Shown here one piece after another: positions 20,906-33,530 of a stretch of 64,000 nucleotides of DNA. Source of the stretch: Lotus japonicus (Eukaryota; Streptophyta; Magnoliopsida; Fabales; Fabaceae). The position numbers and the translations under genes are program-made. The stretch lies in the NCBI RefSeq assembly GCF_012489685.1, contig NC_080044.1:28872369-28936368 (forward strand), in the 5' to 3' direction. Position 1 is the stretch's first letter; each line of letters begins with the position of its first letter. The notes beneath the pieces were generated by a model. It ran no database searches. It was given only the letters and a program-made list of their open reading frames with translations, and had not been told where the DNA came from.

Positions 20906-23516
20906 TGTGAGACCCAAGATTTTAAGCTTAAAATAAATTAGTGAATTCCTTATTAACGAATAAGTTCGATGTATCGTGAAGGGAAACCTGAACAAGAGTT
21001 TATTGGATGAAATAAATTTATGAAGGAGAAGGTTCAGGAAAAGTTCAAGGATTGTATCAAAACCGATAAGAGTTATAGCACGATTAATATTCGCCTAAGC
21101 CTAGGTCAAAGACACTAGTAAATAGCTAATTTACACTTTAGGACGCGATGGAAACTAATTCCAAAAATCTTCAGAGAAATGTTAGAATTTCTCTTATTCG
21201 TCTATAAACAAGTATTTCGATGCGAATCCCTGGAATGTACGAACGTCAAATTCCAATTCTCGGAAGTTTGCCGAAACAGAATCCCTGATAGTTCAAAAAC
21301 CCTAAAATCGACGGACGATGAAGACTTTTTCTATTCGGAGCTTCAAATAAAGATTTCATTCGCGTAAGCCCACTCTAATCGACGTTCCAAATCTTTCTTC
21401 AGAAGGAAGTTTCTGCATCCGAGGTCAATATCATAAAGTGCATAAAGTGCATTTTTAATGCCGGTAAGCATTAAAAACAAGCCTCGAAAACCAAAAATCA
21501 TACTGATATTTCTTTGAAGAATTAGAAGATTCAGCGGGAAGAATATCGTGTCTAAAATACGTTGGAATCAGTAGGAAAAATCGGAATTGCGAAATTTTCA
21601 TTTTTCCGCATTTTCCATTTCCTATATATAGTATGAAAAATGAAAAAAAAACAAAAAAATCCCAAAACACACACACACGGCCGAGAGCTCTTGGAGGAAA
21701 GGAGGAAAAGTGTTTTTTTTCCAATTCTTGACCGATCGTCGTTCCGTTCGTTGCTAATCGAAGACATCGAGGTATAGTTACTATCCCTCACTTCTGATCG
21801 TCATATCTGTCGACTTTTTCTATGTTTTTCTGAGCTCAAAGTTTGGGGCTTTTTGTAAAACTGTCCAAATAACTTGATTTCAGTGTCTAAACTTATTGCC
21901 TACGTGCTCTAGAGCATGAATATCCGGTTGTTTTCTGTTGAATTGCCGCCGAGTTTCAATTCTGCTCAAAAACCCATTTTTATGCTGAGGTTCCGCTTTT
22001 TGGATCAAAAACTCTCGACTGAGCTTAGCTTTAGTAGGATTAGTTGTTATAAATGTCGTTAGGATCGACCCCATCTAATTTGTTTTTCGAAATTCTGATT
22101 TTGAGTTTCCGAGCTAAAAATATTGACCAAAATACCCCTGCGACAGTTTTCGACCCGATAATTTTTCTGAGAGTTTCCCTGGCCTAGATATCGCCTAAGA
22201 ATACCTAGGAATTGATTTAGATCGAAGAAAAAGTTCGAAAACCCTATTTTCCATAGTGGCCGAAACCTATTTGCTTGGGTACCGTGTCCAAAAATAATTT
22301 TTGAGTCTCTATGACCTGAGCCATTGCGTAGCTCTTTCAATTGTCGAAATTTTGGCGCTGGTTTTGTGTCATTCCGAGTTCTGTAGCTCGAGTTATGCAC
22401 GTTTTAGCGAATAAAGTGTTTTTGTACAAAACTTGAATCGAGTCAAAACTCATCCATTCGGGGGAAGCCCTTCCATTCGTGCCTAAATGTTGTACTCTGA
22501 AGCTTCTCGAGCTTTGTCGACCATTAGTTAGGATTGTTTCGACTGTATCGACTTGTGTTGATTCATTATTGCTTTGTTTGCTCAAAGGTTCAATTGTGGA
22601 AACCTTGGGATTGACTGAGCAAGCTTGTGAGCGAGACCTGCACCGCGAGACTAGAACAACTCGAGGTTAGGGCAACTTACTTACTAGCTATTTGTATTGT
22701 AGGCGTCGATAACTTCGACTTGAGTATTGCTTGATATTGAATATTGCTTGGATATTGTTTATCGCTTTGAATTGGAAAATGTTTTCTGGAGGCTTCGGCC
22801 GGGTGAACTTATATGAGACGTGTGTCTCCGTTTTCTGAGAGGCTTCGGCCGTTTACTGGTTTCTGTCTTATCGCTTTCTAGTGGATATGACAAGGTTATG
22901 TTTACAGCACTGCCATATTGATTCATCGCTCGATAGAGCTTGATGTATTTGCGTTTATGATTAAATTGTGCTGACTATATTCGTGCATTTTGATGCCACT
23001 TTTGGAGTGTAGAATACACTTACCTTCGTCATGACAAGGACGGGTTTGTTTTGGGAACGTTTGTTAGGTCGGACCAAGGTTCGAACCTTCATTGTTCTAG
23101 GGGATCTAGTGTTTTCTCGGGGAGTTGTTTGGGTTTGATGGAAACTTTGAACTTATAGAGTTTTGGACTGAAAATAATCATAATCTGTTTTATGTAAATA
23201 AATCCATAATATATTTATTAAGAATATAATGTTTTTAATTAATGACGATGATTCAACGGAAAAGACTTAGGAATGAAAGTGAGTTGGAAAACGGGAATGG
23301 GTCGGTGATCCTAGCTTTGGGAACTTTATTTCGAAAGGTGTTGGAAATGAAAAACTGAACTTTGGAATTAACAACATAATGGACTAATTCACGATGGAAC
23401 ATTTTACCTAATAAGAGAACTATTGTTTTAAGGGAACTCATTTTATGGGGAAGAATTTGAAGACGGGCTTTAGCCAAGGGTCTGGGCGTTAGTAAGGTAC
23501 CTAGTAGAGTACACTT

Positions 23517-23923
23517 GGCACAACAGGTAGTGACGGTCAGCCGTGTAGAGTTGTATCGTGCCTGTTGATGTCTGGCGTAGCAAGCAGAATGGTTAAACCC
23601 GTGGGGTCACAACCGACTTGACTATAGCCTAGGTTTCTCATTGTAGATGCCTTTGGTCAATGAACCAATTTTACCTGTGAGGACGAATCGTTGTTTAGCT
23701 AACCATATTGCACCCATGCATACACGAGATGAAGTGCCAAGTGGAGTACTTCGGTATAGCAGGAAGCAACGATCAGCCGTGTAGAGTTGAATCGGTCCTG
23801 ACTATACCTGGCACAACAGGAGGTAACGATCATCCATGTAGAGTTGTATCGTGCCTGTTGATGTCCGGCATAGCAAGCAGAAATGGTCGAACCATGTAGA
23901 GTTGGATCGTCTTGACTATAGCC
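23517..23923 (+). repeat. Stem-loop array, second copy, in the G1 3' LTR
   Basis: All five stems of 16293-16699 are retained here with the same pairing partners. The differences between the copies in this stretch are few and I saw none that disrupts a stem. Confidence 0.55.
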
Positions 23924-24791
23924 AAAGGTGATAAGCGACGCCCGAGCAGAAATGGTTAAACACGAGGCCAGTGTTACGACCGTCTCGAGGTGCCCAGCCT
24001 TTAAGTGGCAATACCATTGGTTTGTCCCGTCGCCAAGCAGAGTGACGTTATTCGGGTTTGTGTCAGCATATTCTGCATTGGCACACCATGCATCTTATTA
24101 TGATTACCGTTGTATGACATATCATGCACTCTAACTATAATTGTTGAGACTTGATGATTTGATGTTGATAAACATCGTTATGTGTTTTGATGATTGAATT
24201 GTGTAAGAGATTTGATAACATGTCATGTATATACCTTAGGGTAGGCAACGCATAACTTATATGTATATATACAACATATATATACCCCCTTTATCGCATG
24301 TTGGTTGTATATCTATTGTATTCTGTAAGTTGACCCTAGCGCCTTGGCTTTGTTTGTATGTTTGTGTTTGGGCGGTCGGCCTGCTGCCAGGCGTCCGTCA
24401 GCCGATTCGTGATGACTCGTCACTCGAGGAGGACCAGGAGCGTAATGACTATTACTGAAGCTTTCGACGAGGACCCGGACTTCAGGCCTGATCGAGGAAG
24501 GGTCGATGAAAGTAGTGTGGGATATGGGTGGTTAGAGTCTTTGAGTTGGTTGTTAGAGTCATAGCTCTGATTGTCATTCCTTATTTTGGAGCAGGGCAGG
24601 TCCCCGACTATTAGCTTTTCGTGTGATTCCCTTCCATGAGGATCACAGGGAGTTTGTCGGACGTAGGAAGTCTTTTGAGGCCGTTTTGGGCCGACTTACT
24701 TTCGTTGGAGGACTGTATTCAGAATACTTGACCTTTTGTTTTAGTTTGTACATAATTGCCCACGGGCACTACCTTTCCGTCACTGGAGGTC

Positions 24792-24796
24792 ACTCG
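24792..24796 (+). other. Target site duplication of G2, left copy (ACTCG)
   Basis: ACTCG immediately before the G2 5' LTR. The same five bases follow its 3' LTR at 37667-37671, and the G1 LTR is continuous across them. Confidence 0.95.
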
Positions 24797-25501
24797 TGTA
24801 AGGCCCGAGTTTTTAAGTTTATGCTAAGTGAATAAACTTCTTATTCACGATTAGGGTTGATGTAATGTGAAGGGAAACCTGAACGAAAGTTTATTAAATG
24901 AAATATATTTATGAAGGAGAAAGTTCAGGAAAAGTTCAAGGATTGCATTATGATCGATAAAAGTTATAGCACGATCGTTACACGCTTAAACCTAGGTCAG
25001 AAACCCTAGTATATAGCTAATTTTCACTTTTAGGCACGATGGCAGTTAATTCCAAAAATCTTCAGAGAAATGTTAGAACTTCTCTTTTTCCATATATCAC
25101 AATCGTTTCGAGGCGAAACTCTAGGATCTACGAACGTCCGATTCCAATCATCGGAAGTTTGCCGAAACCGAATCCCTGGTATTTCAAAACCCTAGAATTT
25201 CTCGACAATGAAGACTTTATCTATTCAGAGCTTCAAATGAATATTCTACACGCGTACACCCATTTCTCTTGATGATTTCAATCTTTCTTCCGAAGGAAGT
25301 TTTCTATTCCGACATTCGATGCAAAAAGCAACTTATCGGGTAAAATAGTTTTATACCGACTATGCATTAGTTTCCAAAAATACAAGGAGACATCTTTTTA
25401 GTTTTGGAATTCTTTTGCCAAAACCTATCTTAGAATTCACGGAGAATGACCGGAAAAATCAGATTCGCGAAACTTTCATTTTCCCGCGAATTTCCATCTT
25501 C

Positions 25502-25510
25502 TATATATAG
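25502..25510 (+). promoter_or_regulatory. TATA box in the G2 5' LTR
   Basis: TATATATAG, conserved in the 3' LTR (34238-34246) and in both G1 LTRs. It places the transcript start near 25535, giving an R-U5 leader of about 3.3 kb. Confidence 0.6.
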
Positions 25511-27038
25511 CAAACAAGTGAGAAAAAAACACAAAACTCCTCCATTTTCTCTCCTCAAGGCCGCGAGTTCATCCAAGGAAGAAGGAAGAAGAATTTTCTT
25601 CATTACTTGCCTGATCGTCGATCAATCAGTTGCTACTTCAAGGCTTCGAGGTATAGTCGCTAATCCTTACCTCTGATCGCTTTTTCCATAGCTTTTCTGT
25701 AGAGTTTTCTGAGTGGATAGTTTATGGGTTTTTGCAAAACTATCCTGAATCTTTCATTTCTGATTCTAAACCTCTTCCTTATGCGCCCAAGATCACTTCT
25801 GCCGGGTTAGATTTTCCGTTATGTCGCCGGAATTCCGCCGGAATCAATTTGAGCCTAAAATACCCATTTTTGGAGTTTTTGGTGTAAAGCTTCAACCTTT
25901 AGGCTGAAAACTATCGCCTTAGCTTAGTGCTAGTAGGATTAGTTGTCATAAACGTCGTTGGTGACGTCCCTGTCAAATTTTATTTTTGGGATTTCAGTTT
26001 TGAAAATCCTAAGTTAAAAATCATGACCAAAATACCCCTGCGACAGTTTTTGATCCGATAATTTTTCCGAGTTCAGAATACCCTTAGTTACGGCTAATGA
26101 TAGCATAGGAACCAAGTTTGATCGAAGAAAAATCGAACCCCACAATTAACCAAAGTGGCCGAGCCCTATAGGGGGGAGGAGGAAAATTTCCTTTTCCGAA
26201 AACTTGTCCTTTCGCGCTAGATTATCGTACCTCGGAGTATGTATTGCTTCGTGTAACCTTAGTAAGTACTGAGGAACAAGGCTTTGTTGGTGAGGAAGCG
26301 TTAGACGATCATTCTGGAGAACCTTCAGGTGAGGGCTTCTCACTGAATCTCTAGTTAATGCTTAGGGTCGATGTTTCGACATTGTTTACTGTTTATGCAC
26401 TGGAATTGTGTGTGATTGGAAAATGTTTTCTGAGGCTTCGGCTGACAATGTAGATGATTCATCTACTGAATGTTTTTGAGATTGTCTTACATGCTATGTG
26501 CTATGTGGGTAATCTAGGATGTGTGGTGCATGCTTTATATGCTAAGTGCTAAGTGTTTATGATGCGATTTATTGATATATGACATGTTGTTGATTGTGAT
26601 GATTTAAATATGCTCTGTACTGGAATCTGAGATTCTGAATGGTGAGAATAGCGGGCAGGTCATGCCGATTTTATTTTGAGAGTTTTGAGAAAGTTTGATA
26701 GGACGAACAAGGTTCGGGCCTTAGTTCTGTTTAGTGGATCGAGACATCCTCTGGAAGCGACTTGGGATTGGGAGATCCTGCAAATGTATAAGACTTGCGA
26801 TAAGACAAAATGGAATCTATTTTATAAAGAAAATTCATAAGACCTTAAATAACCTCAAAATCTTTAAGTAATGATAACAACCTCGAAGGAAGGCATTGGA
26901 AGTCAAATCATAGTTTTGGAAAAGCGAGGAGTGTCGTCGGATCCAAGTGTTGAGGAGTTTGGTAAGTTCTGAGTATGTTGGTACTCCTTCGCTCGTTGAG
27001 CAGTTTGTTAGCCATCCAAGGGATGAGCCGAGAAGCTT

Positions 27039-27184
27039 CACTGAGGCGTGAGACCTTGTGAATGCGGGATACTCCACTGAGGCGTGAGACCTTGTGGAAA
27101 GCATGGAACTCCACTGAGGCGTGAGACCTTGTGAGAGCATGAAACTTCACTGAAGCGTGAGACTTCGTGAGAGCATTGATGACC
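27039..27184 (+). repeat. Tandem repeat of four 36-37 bp units in the G2 5' LTR
   Basis: Units begin CACTGAGGCGTGAGACCTTG (the fourth CACTGAAGCGTGAGACTTCG). The identical array stands at 35849-35994 in the 3' LTR. It lies in the predicted leader RNA. Confidence 0.8.
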
Positions 27185-27699
27185 CGAAGAGTCATCGTGA
27201 GTGGTTGCACTCATTTTATGATTATTGTATTTTGTCGCATAATCGACTTTACCTTAGGGTAAGCTTTTAGAGACATTAATTTAGCTAGAACACGTGGCGA
27301 CGTGTCGAGTGAGGTCGGAGACGTTGTTTGGCTAATCACTGCATTGCATGCACTCATTAAGTGGTTTAAACACGGCGAGATACCGGACCACGGCGGATTC
27401 CAAAATTGGTTATAAGACCAGGATTTCCGCGTAAGAGCGCTGCTAGGTGACTCTTAGTAGCAGACCGAAATGGCAGGCCTTCGGGTTTTATGCTGATCTG
27501 ACTACATGATGATGTTGGAGTAAGAGGCATCACGGACCGAAATGGTCCCACCGTGGCTGGTGTTAGGGCTGATCCGATGATGTCCATCCGTTCCGGAATG
27601 CATATTGGTTGACTGGGTTAACCTGCATTGCATATCATGCAACATACATACTAATTTAGTTGTCGAGTGTGATTGTTATTTGTCAATCCTATTTGGAAC

Positions 27700-28365
27700 A
27701 TGCTATTTGTTATTGTTGTCATTTACGTTCGATATGGAACATGCAACCCTAGGAATGACATCTCTAGTTATAAGCCTAAGTGGTTATTTATTATTTGTAC
27801 CTATTGGGTTTATTATCTACATAGTTCTTTAGAGTTGACCCTCGCGTCTTCTGTGTGTGTTTTGGCGGACAACGCCTTTTGTCAGATGAATATTGCGGAT
27901 TGGTTCACCATGGTCCACCCTTCTGGGGGGATTAGGTATGAGATGATCGATCAGGACGACCCCGGGTCGTGGGTGGTTGACCCCGCGAGCCATCGAGCGA
28001 CGTATTCAGGGCGCATCATGGAGGATCACGTGGATAGCGGAGGACTTCTGAGGTCAGGAGTGTTGAGGTGATGCTCTATCAACTTCAACTTGCCACCGGG
28101 CGTTCACTGTGGACCAGGACTTGGAGGACCACCACCACCACCATTGTCTTCAGACGAGGAGGATCCCTCAGAGGAGATTCCAGTGGGAGTGCCTTCGGCA
28201 GGGTCTAGTGCACCCACCGTTGCGATCATCGATGATCAGGGTTCGGGCCCTAAGCCCGTGAGTCCAGCATCGGAGCGCACTGCGGTTGCGAGGGGAGGAC
28301 GGATAGGGTTAGTAGACTTGGTCGTTCTGGATTCTGATTCGGACGACGATCATGCTAGCACATAG
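27700..28365 (+). pseudogene. LTR-internal ORF of G2, 5' copy, one nonsense mutation
   Basis: Same frame as 36510-37175 in the 3' LTR, interrupted by TGA at 28069-28071 where the other copy has CGA. See the 3' copy for the product. Confidence 0.4.
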
Positions 28366-28858
28366 TTTTGAGTGTTGGTATGAGCTCCTCGAGTTAGGAT
28401 TAGTGTAGGAGTAGAGTTTTAGCTCTGACAGTCTTGCTTCATTTGTTACTTAGGGGACAGGGTAGATCCGCCTATAGCTTTTTGTGTGGTTTCCTTACGG
28501 GAATCACAGAGAGTTGGTTGGACTTAGGAAGTCTTATTTTCAGGCCATTGGGTCATTTGATTCTCAGTTTTGAGGGATAGTGTTGCGGGCACTTCACCTT
28601 TTCATTTGGTTTGTATATATTGCCCACGGGCGTTGCACTTTTCTTTCCGTCACTGGAGGTTACTCGTGACGAGGTTGCTACTACAGCGGGGGCTGTTTAT
28701 ATATTGTATATTAGTTCTGATTTTTGTTATTGTTGGGTTTTATTTAATTCCGTCTTGTCTTAGTTATTATTATAAAAAAAAAAAAATATTCACGTTTTTC
28801 CGCATTAGGTTTATTTTGGTTACTAAAGTGACGCCACCGAAATCGGGGTGTTACATTG

Positions 28859-28870
28859 TGGTATCAGAGC
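28859..28870 (+). promoter_or_regulatory. Primer binding site of G2 (initiator Met tRNA)
   Basis: TGGTATCAGAGC, three bases after the LTR end. The following leader 28871-29069 has no feature that I recognise. Confidence 0.92.
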
Positions 28871-29069
28871 ACGGTCGAGTCTTTCGGGAGTTGTTGGGGA
28901 ATAGGTCTTCTGTGCTAGGTTGTGTGACTCTGCAAAGAGTGAAAATTGATTGTCTGCAAGCGATTTTTCGCTTAAAAAATTGATTGAAGTTATTGCTTAC
29001 TCATATTGTATAGTGATGCTAGATGCTATCTTATGATGAGTACTGACTGTTTTCTTCCTTTAACAGAAC

Positions 29070-32000
29070 ATGGTGAACACTAATCAGTTAGCGGAGATGA
29101 TGGCCACTATGGCCCAAGCGGTAACAGCGCAGGCCCAAGCGGTAACAGCACAGGCAAATGATAATGCCATGAGGCGTGCTACTGAAGAAGCACGTGAACA
29201 GCATCAGCGCCAGAGGGAAGTCACTCTGGACCAGAACAAAGGCCTCAATGATTTCAGGAGGCAAAACCCACCAAAGTTCTCGGGTGGTACTGACCCAGAC
29301 GCAGCGGATCTCTGGATCCAGGAAATCGAGAAGATTTTCGGCGTTCTGCAGACTGTAGAGGGTGCCAAGGTGGGCATGGCGACTTATCTTCTGCTGGGAG
29401 ATGCTGAATACTGGTGGAAGGGCACCAGGGGGATCATGGAAGCTAACCATGAAGAGATCAACTGGAACTCTTTCCGGGACGCATTCTTGGAGAAATACTT
29501 TCCAACAAGTGCTCGGGACGAGCGGGAGTCACAGTTTCTGACCCTCCGTCAGGGAGGTATGTCTGTACCGGAATTTGCTTCGAAGCTGGAATCCTTGGCG
29601 AAGCATTTCCAATTCTTTCATGACCACGTGAACGAGCGCTACATGTGCAAGCGTTTCGTTAATGGACTGAGGCCGGATATTGAGGACTCAGTGAGGCCAC
29701 TGGGAATCATGCGATTCCAATCATTGGTGGAGAAAGCCACTGAAGTGGAGCTGATGAAGAACCGGAGGTTGAACCGGGCTGGAACTGGAGGGCCGATGAG
29801 GTCGGGCTCCCAGAATAATCAGAACAGGGGAAGGTTTCAGAACAGGAGGCCGTATCAGCGTCCTGCTGGTAGAGGGTTTGCCTCGGGATCTTACAGGCCG
29901 ATGATGGGTGCTGCTGGTGGTTCTGGAGGTCAGACTCAGAACAGGGAGCTGACTTGCTACAAGTGTGGGAGGCCGGGGCACTATGCTCGTGATTGTCCCG
30001 ACACGAGACCCCAATGCTTCAATTGTCAAAAACCGGGGCATACTGCTGCACAGTGCAGGCTACCAAAGGCGGAACCAACCGTCAACACTGCTAGAGGAAA
30101 GCGTCCTGCTGCGAAGGCGAGAGTCTACACCATGGATGGTGAAGATGCTGAGGGAGTCGATGGACTGATTAGAGGCGACTGCGAGATTGACGGTAATCTT
30201 CTATCCGTACTTTTTGATTCCGGTGCAACGCATTCTTTTATCTCTAGAGAGTGTGCGATCAGATTAAGACTTCCTATTACTGCTTTGAGCTTCGATCTGA
30301 TAGTTGCTACTCCTGCCAAGACTCTACTTGCTAATTCAGCATGCATGTATTGTCCGATAACATACAACAATAGGATCTACCATGCTAACCTAGTATGCCT
30401 AACTCTTAAGAACCTAGATGTTATCCTAGGAATGGATTGGTTGTCCCGCTATCATTGTCTTTTGGACTGCAACCGAAAGAGAGTGGTATTCCCTGATTCG
30501 GATCTTTCCGAGTATCTATCCGCCAATCACATCAGCGTCGCTTTGAACGAGGGATCTCAGGAGTATTCTGTTTTGCTAAGCTTGGAGAGCAAAGGGAACC
30601 CAGAAGTTGGCAGTATTCCAGTGGTGAAGGAATTCACGGATGTTTTTCCTGGCGATGTACCTGGTTTGCCGCCTGTACGCGACATTGAGTTTGCTATAGA
30701 CATCGTACCGGGAACAGGGCCGATTTCGATTGCACCATATCGTATGGCACCTGCGGAGCTAGTGGAACTGAAGTCCCAACTCGAAGATCTTTTGTCGAAG
30801 GGATTCATTCGACCAAGTGTTTCACCTTGGGGAGCGCCAGTATTATTGGTGAAGAAAAAGGACGGGAAGTCGAGATTATGTGTCGACTACCGACAACTGA
30901 ACAAAGTAACCGTCAAGAATAGGTATCCGTTACCTAGGATTGATGATTTGATGGATCAACTGCGAGGAGCTACAATATTCTCGAAGATCGACCTGAAGTC
31001 GGGTTATCATCAAATCAGGGTCAAGACCGAGGATATCCAGAAGACGGCATTCAGAACCCGTTATGGACACTACGAGTACTTAGTGATGCCATTTGGGGTG
31101 ACAAATGCACCAGCAATATTCATGGCTTACATGAATATGACTTTCCATACATTTTTGGATCGATTCGTCGTGGTGTTTATCGACGATATTCTGATCTATT
31201 CAAAGAATGCTGAAGACCATGAGGAGCACTTGCGACAAGTTTTACAAGTGCTGAGGGAGAAGGAGTTGTATGCCAATCCTTCTAAGTGCGAATTTTGGCT
31301 CAAAGAGGTAAAATTCTTAGGCCATGTGATCTCCAAGGAGGGGATAGCTGTGGATCCAGCAAAGGTAGAGACCGTATTGTCATGGGAACTGCCAAAGACT
31401 GTGACTGAGATCAGAAGTTTTGTCGGTTTGGCGGGATACTATCGTCGCTTTATCGAGAATTTCGCGAAGATTGTTGGACCTTTGACTCAACTGACGAGGA
31501 AGGACCAACCTTTTGCATGGACTGAAGCGTGCGAGACTAGCTTTCAGACGATGAAGGAACGGTTGACGACGTCACCTGTACTCGTCTTACCGCAACCGGA
31601 GGAACCTTTGCTTCGCATCAAGGTTTGGGATGTGTGCTGATGCAACATCGGAAGGTGGTTGCTTATGCTTCAAGACAACTGAAGGTGCATGAGAAGAATT
31701 ATCCGACTCATGACTTGGAACTAGCTGCAATCGTATTTGCGCTGAAGATTTGGAGACATCACTTATATGGATGCAATTTCACCATATTTAGTGATCATAA
31801 GAGCTTGAAGTATTTGTTTGAGCAGAAGGAGCTGAACATGAGACAGCGTCGGTGGATGGAATTTCTCAAAGATTACGAGTTCACTCTGCAATATCATCCT
31901 GGAAAGGCGAACGTAGTTGCTGATGCCTTGAGCAGGAAGATGCACATCTCGTCGATGATGGTGAAGGAGCTGCAACTGCTGGAACAATTTAGAGATTTGA

Positions 32001-33493
32001 GCTTGGATGTGAAATTATCCGAGGGAGAACTGAAGTTCGGGATGATCACAATTACAAATGGGTTGATGGAAGAAATCCGAGACCAACAGTTACAAGATGA
32101 GTTTCTGCTCGGGAAAAGAAATTTGGTAAGTCAAGGTAAGGACCCAGAATTCAAGGTAGGAAGTGACAATATCCTACGGTGCAAGGATAGGGTTTGTGTG
32201 CCTAACAACCCTGACTTGAGAAGATTGATTATGGATGAAGGTCACAAGAGCAAGTTAAGTATTCATCCTGGAATGAAGAAGATGTATCAGGACTTGAAGG
32301 TGAATTTTTGGTGGCCAGGAATGAAAAGACAAGTGGCTGAGTATGTAGCTGCATGTTTGACATGTCAGAAGGCAAAGGTGGAGCATCAGAAGTCTTCAGG
32401 TATGCTACAAAGCTTGGATGTGCCAGAATGGAAATGGGATAGCATATCGATGGATTTCGTCGTGGCTTTGCCAAGAACTCAGAAGGGCTACGATTCTATT
32501 TGGGTAATCGTGGATCGACTGACTAAGTCGGCTCATTTCGTACCTGTGAGGACTACGTACAACGTGGAGAAACTATTAGAGATATATATAGCGGAGATTG
32601 TACGACTTCACGGAGTACCGACAAGTATTGTATCCGATCGAGACCCGAAGTTTACATCACATTTTTGGGGAGCTCTTCAAGAGGCTTTGGGAACGAGGCT
32701 GAGACTAAGTTCTGCTTATCATCCGCAGACTGATGGACAGACTGAGAGGACAATCCAGTCGTTGGAGGATTTGCTACGCGCTTGCGTATTAGACAACAAG
32801 GGCAGTTGGGATACCTTGTTACCGTTGATTGAGTTCACATACAACAATAGTTTTCATACGAGCATTGGTATGGCACCGTATGAGGCTTTGTATGGCCGCA
32901 AGTGTAGAACACCTTTGTGTTGGTACCAAAACGGAGAAAATCTGTTGGTAGGACCGGAACTTCTGCAACAGACCACTGAGAAGATCAAGCAGATCAGAGA
33001 GAAGATGAGGACTTCTCAGAGTAGACAGAAGAGTTATGCAGATCAAAGGCGCAGAACTCTGGAGTTCGAAGAAGGAGATCATGTATTTCTGAGAGTTACT
33101 CAGACGACGGGATTTGGTCGAGCAATCAAGTCAAAGAAGCTTACGCCCAAGTTTATTGGACCGTATCAGATCACTCGTCGAATTGGACCAGTCGCTTACC
33201 AGATTGCACTACCTCCATTTCTATTAAATATTCATGATGTATTCCACGTGTCACAACTGAGGAAATATATTGCGGATCCGACACATGTTATCGAGCTGGA
33301 TGATATTGAGTTGAAGGATGATCTGTCTTTCGAGACACCGCCAATTAGCATTGCTGACACCAGGATAAAACAGTTGAGAGGGAAAGAGATCGAGTTAGTG
33401 AAGGTCATTTGGAATAAAGACACTGGTGAAGCGACATGGGAGCTGAAGGAGAAGATTCAAGAACAGTATCCAGAACTTTTTACTAACCCTTAA
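29070..33493 (+). pseudogene. G2 gag-pol polyprotein (Tekay), broken by one small deletion
   Basis: ATG 29070. The first frame (856 codons, to 31640) has a retroviral-type gag core ([13 protein letters not shown], about 135), zinc knuckles [14 protein letters not shown] and [14 protein letters not shown] (about 295 and 315), protease FDSGATHSF (about 382) and RT with [18 protein letters not shown] (about 603) and the catalytic FIDD (about 703). At about 31606 a small deletion removes the start of RNase H, including its first catalytic Asp, and shifts the frame. The next frame, to 33493, has the rest of RNase H ([17 protein letters not shown]), the integrase zinc finger ([18 protein letters not shown]), the DDE core (SMDF, SDRDPKF, QTER) and a C-terminal chromodomain ([36 protein letters not shown]). 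All other catalytic motifs look intact. The length is typical for the clade. Confidence 0.93.
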
Positions 33494-33508
33494 GTTTCGA
33501 GGTCGAAA

Positions 33509-33530
33509 CTTTCTTTTTGGAGGGTAGTAA
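33509..33530 (+). promoter_or_regulatory. Polypurine tract region of G2
   Basis: TTTTTGGAGGGTAGTAA directly before the 3' LTR. The same string precedes the LTRs at 13692 and 20906. Confidence 0.7.

Larger units (their letters stand above)
20906..24796 (+). repeat. 3' LTR of G1, left part (interrupted by G2)
   Basis: Same start (TGTGAGACCCAAG) and content as 13692-17760. It breaks after CACTCG at 24796, where G2 begins, and resumes at 37672. The two parts total 4079 bp against 4069 bp for the 5' LTR. It contains a TATA box at 21623 and the second copy of the stem-loop array at 23517-23923. Confidence 0.87.
24797..28855 (+). repeat. 5' LTR of G2 (4.06 kb)
   Basis: TGTAAGGCCCGAG...GGGGTGTTACA. 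Compared with the 3' LTR it lacks about 77 bp near 26269, after CCTTAGTAAGTA. It contains a TATA box at 25502, a four-unit 36-37 bp tandem repeat at 27039-27184 and an interrupted ORF at 27700-28365. Confidence 0.92.

Noticed and set aside
26835..27210. Minus-strand frames with RSHASVE-type peptide repeats
   Set aside because: The peptide repeats come directly from the 36-37 bp DNA tandem repeat in the LTR.
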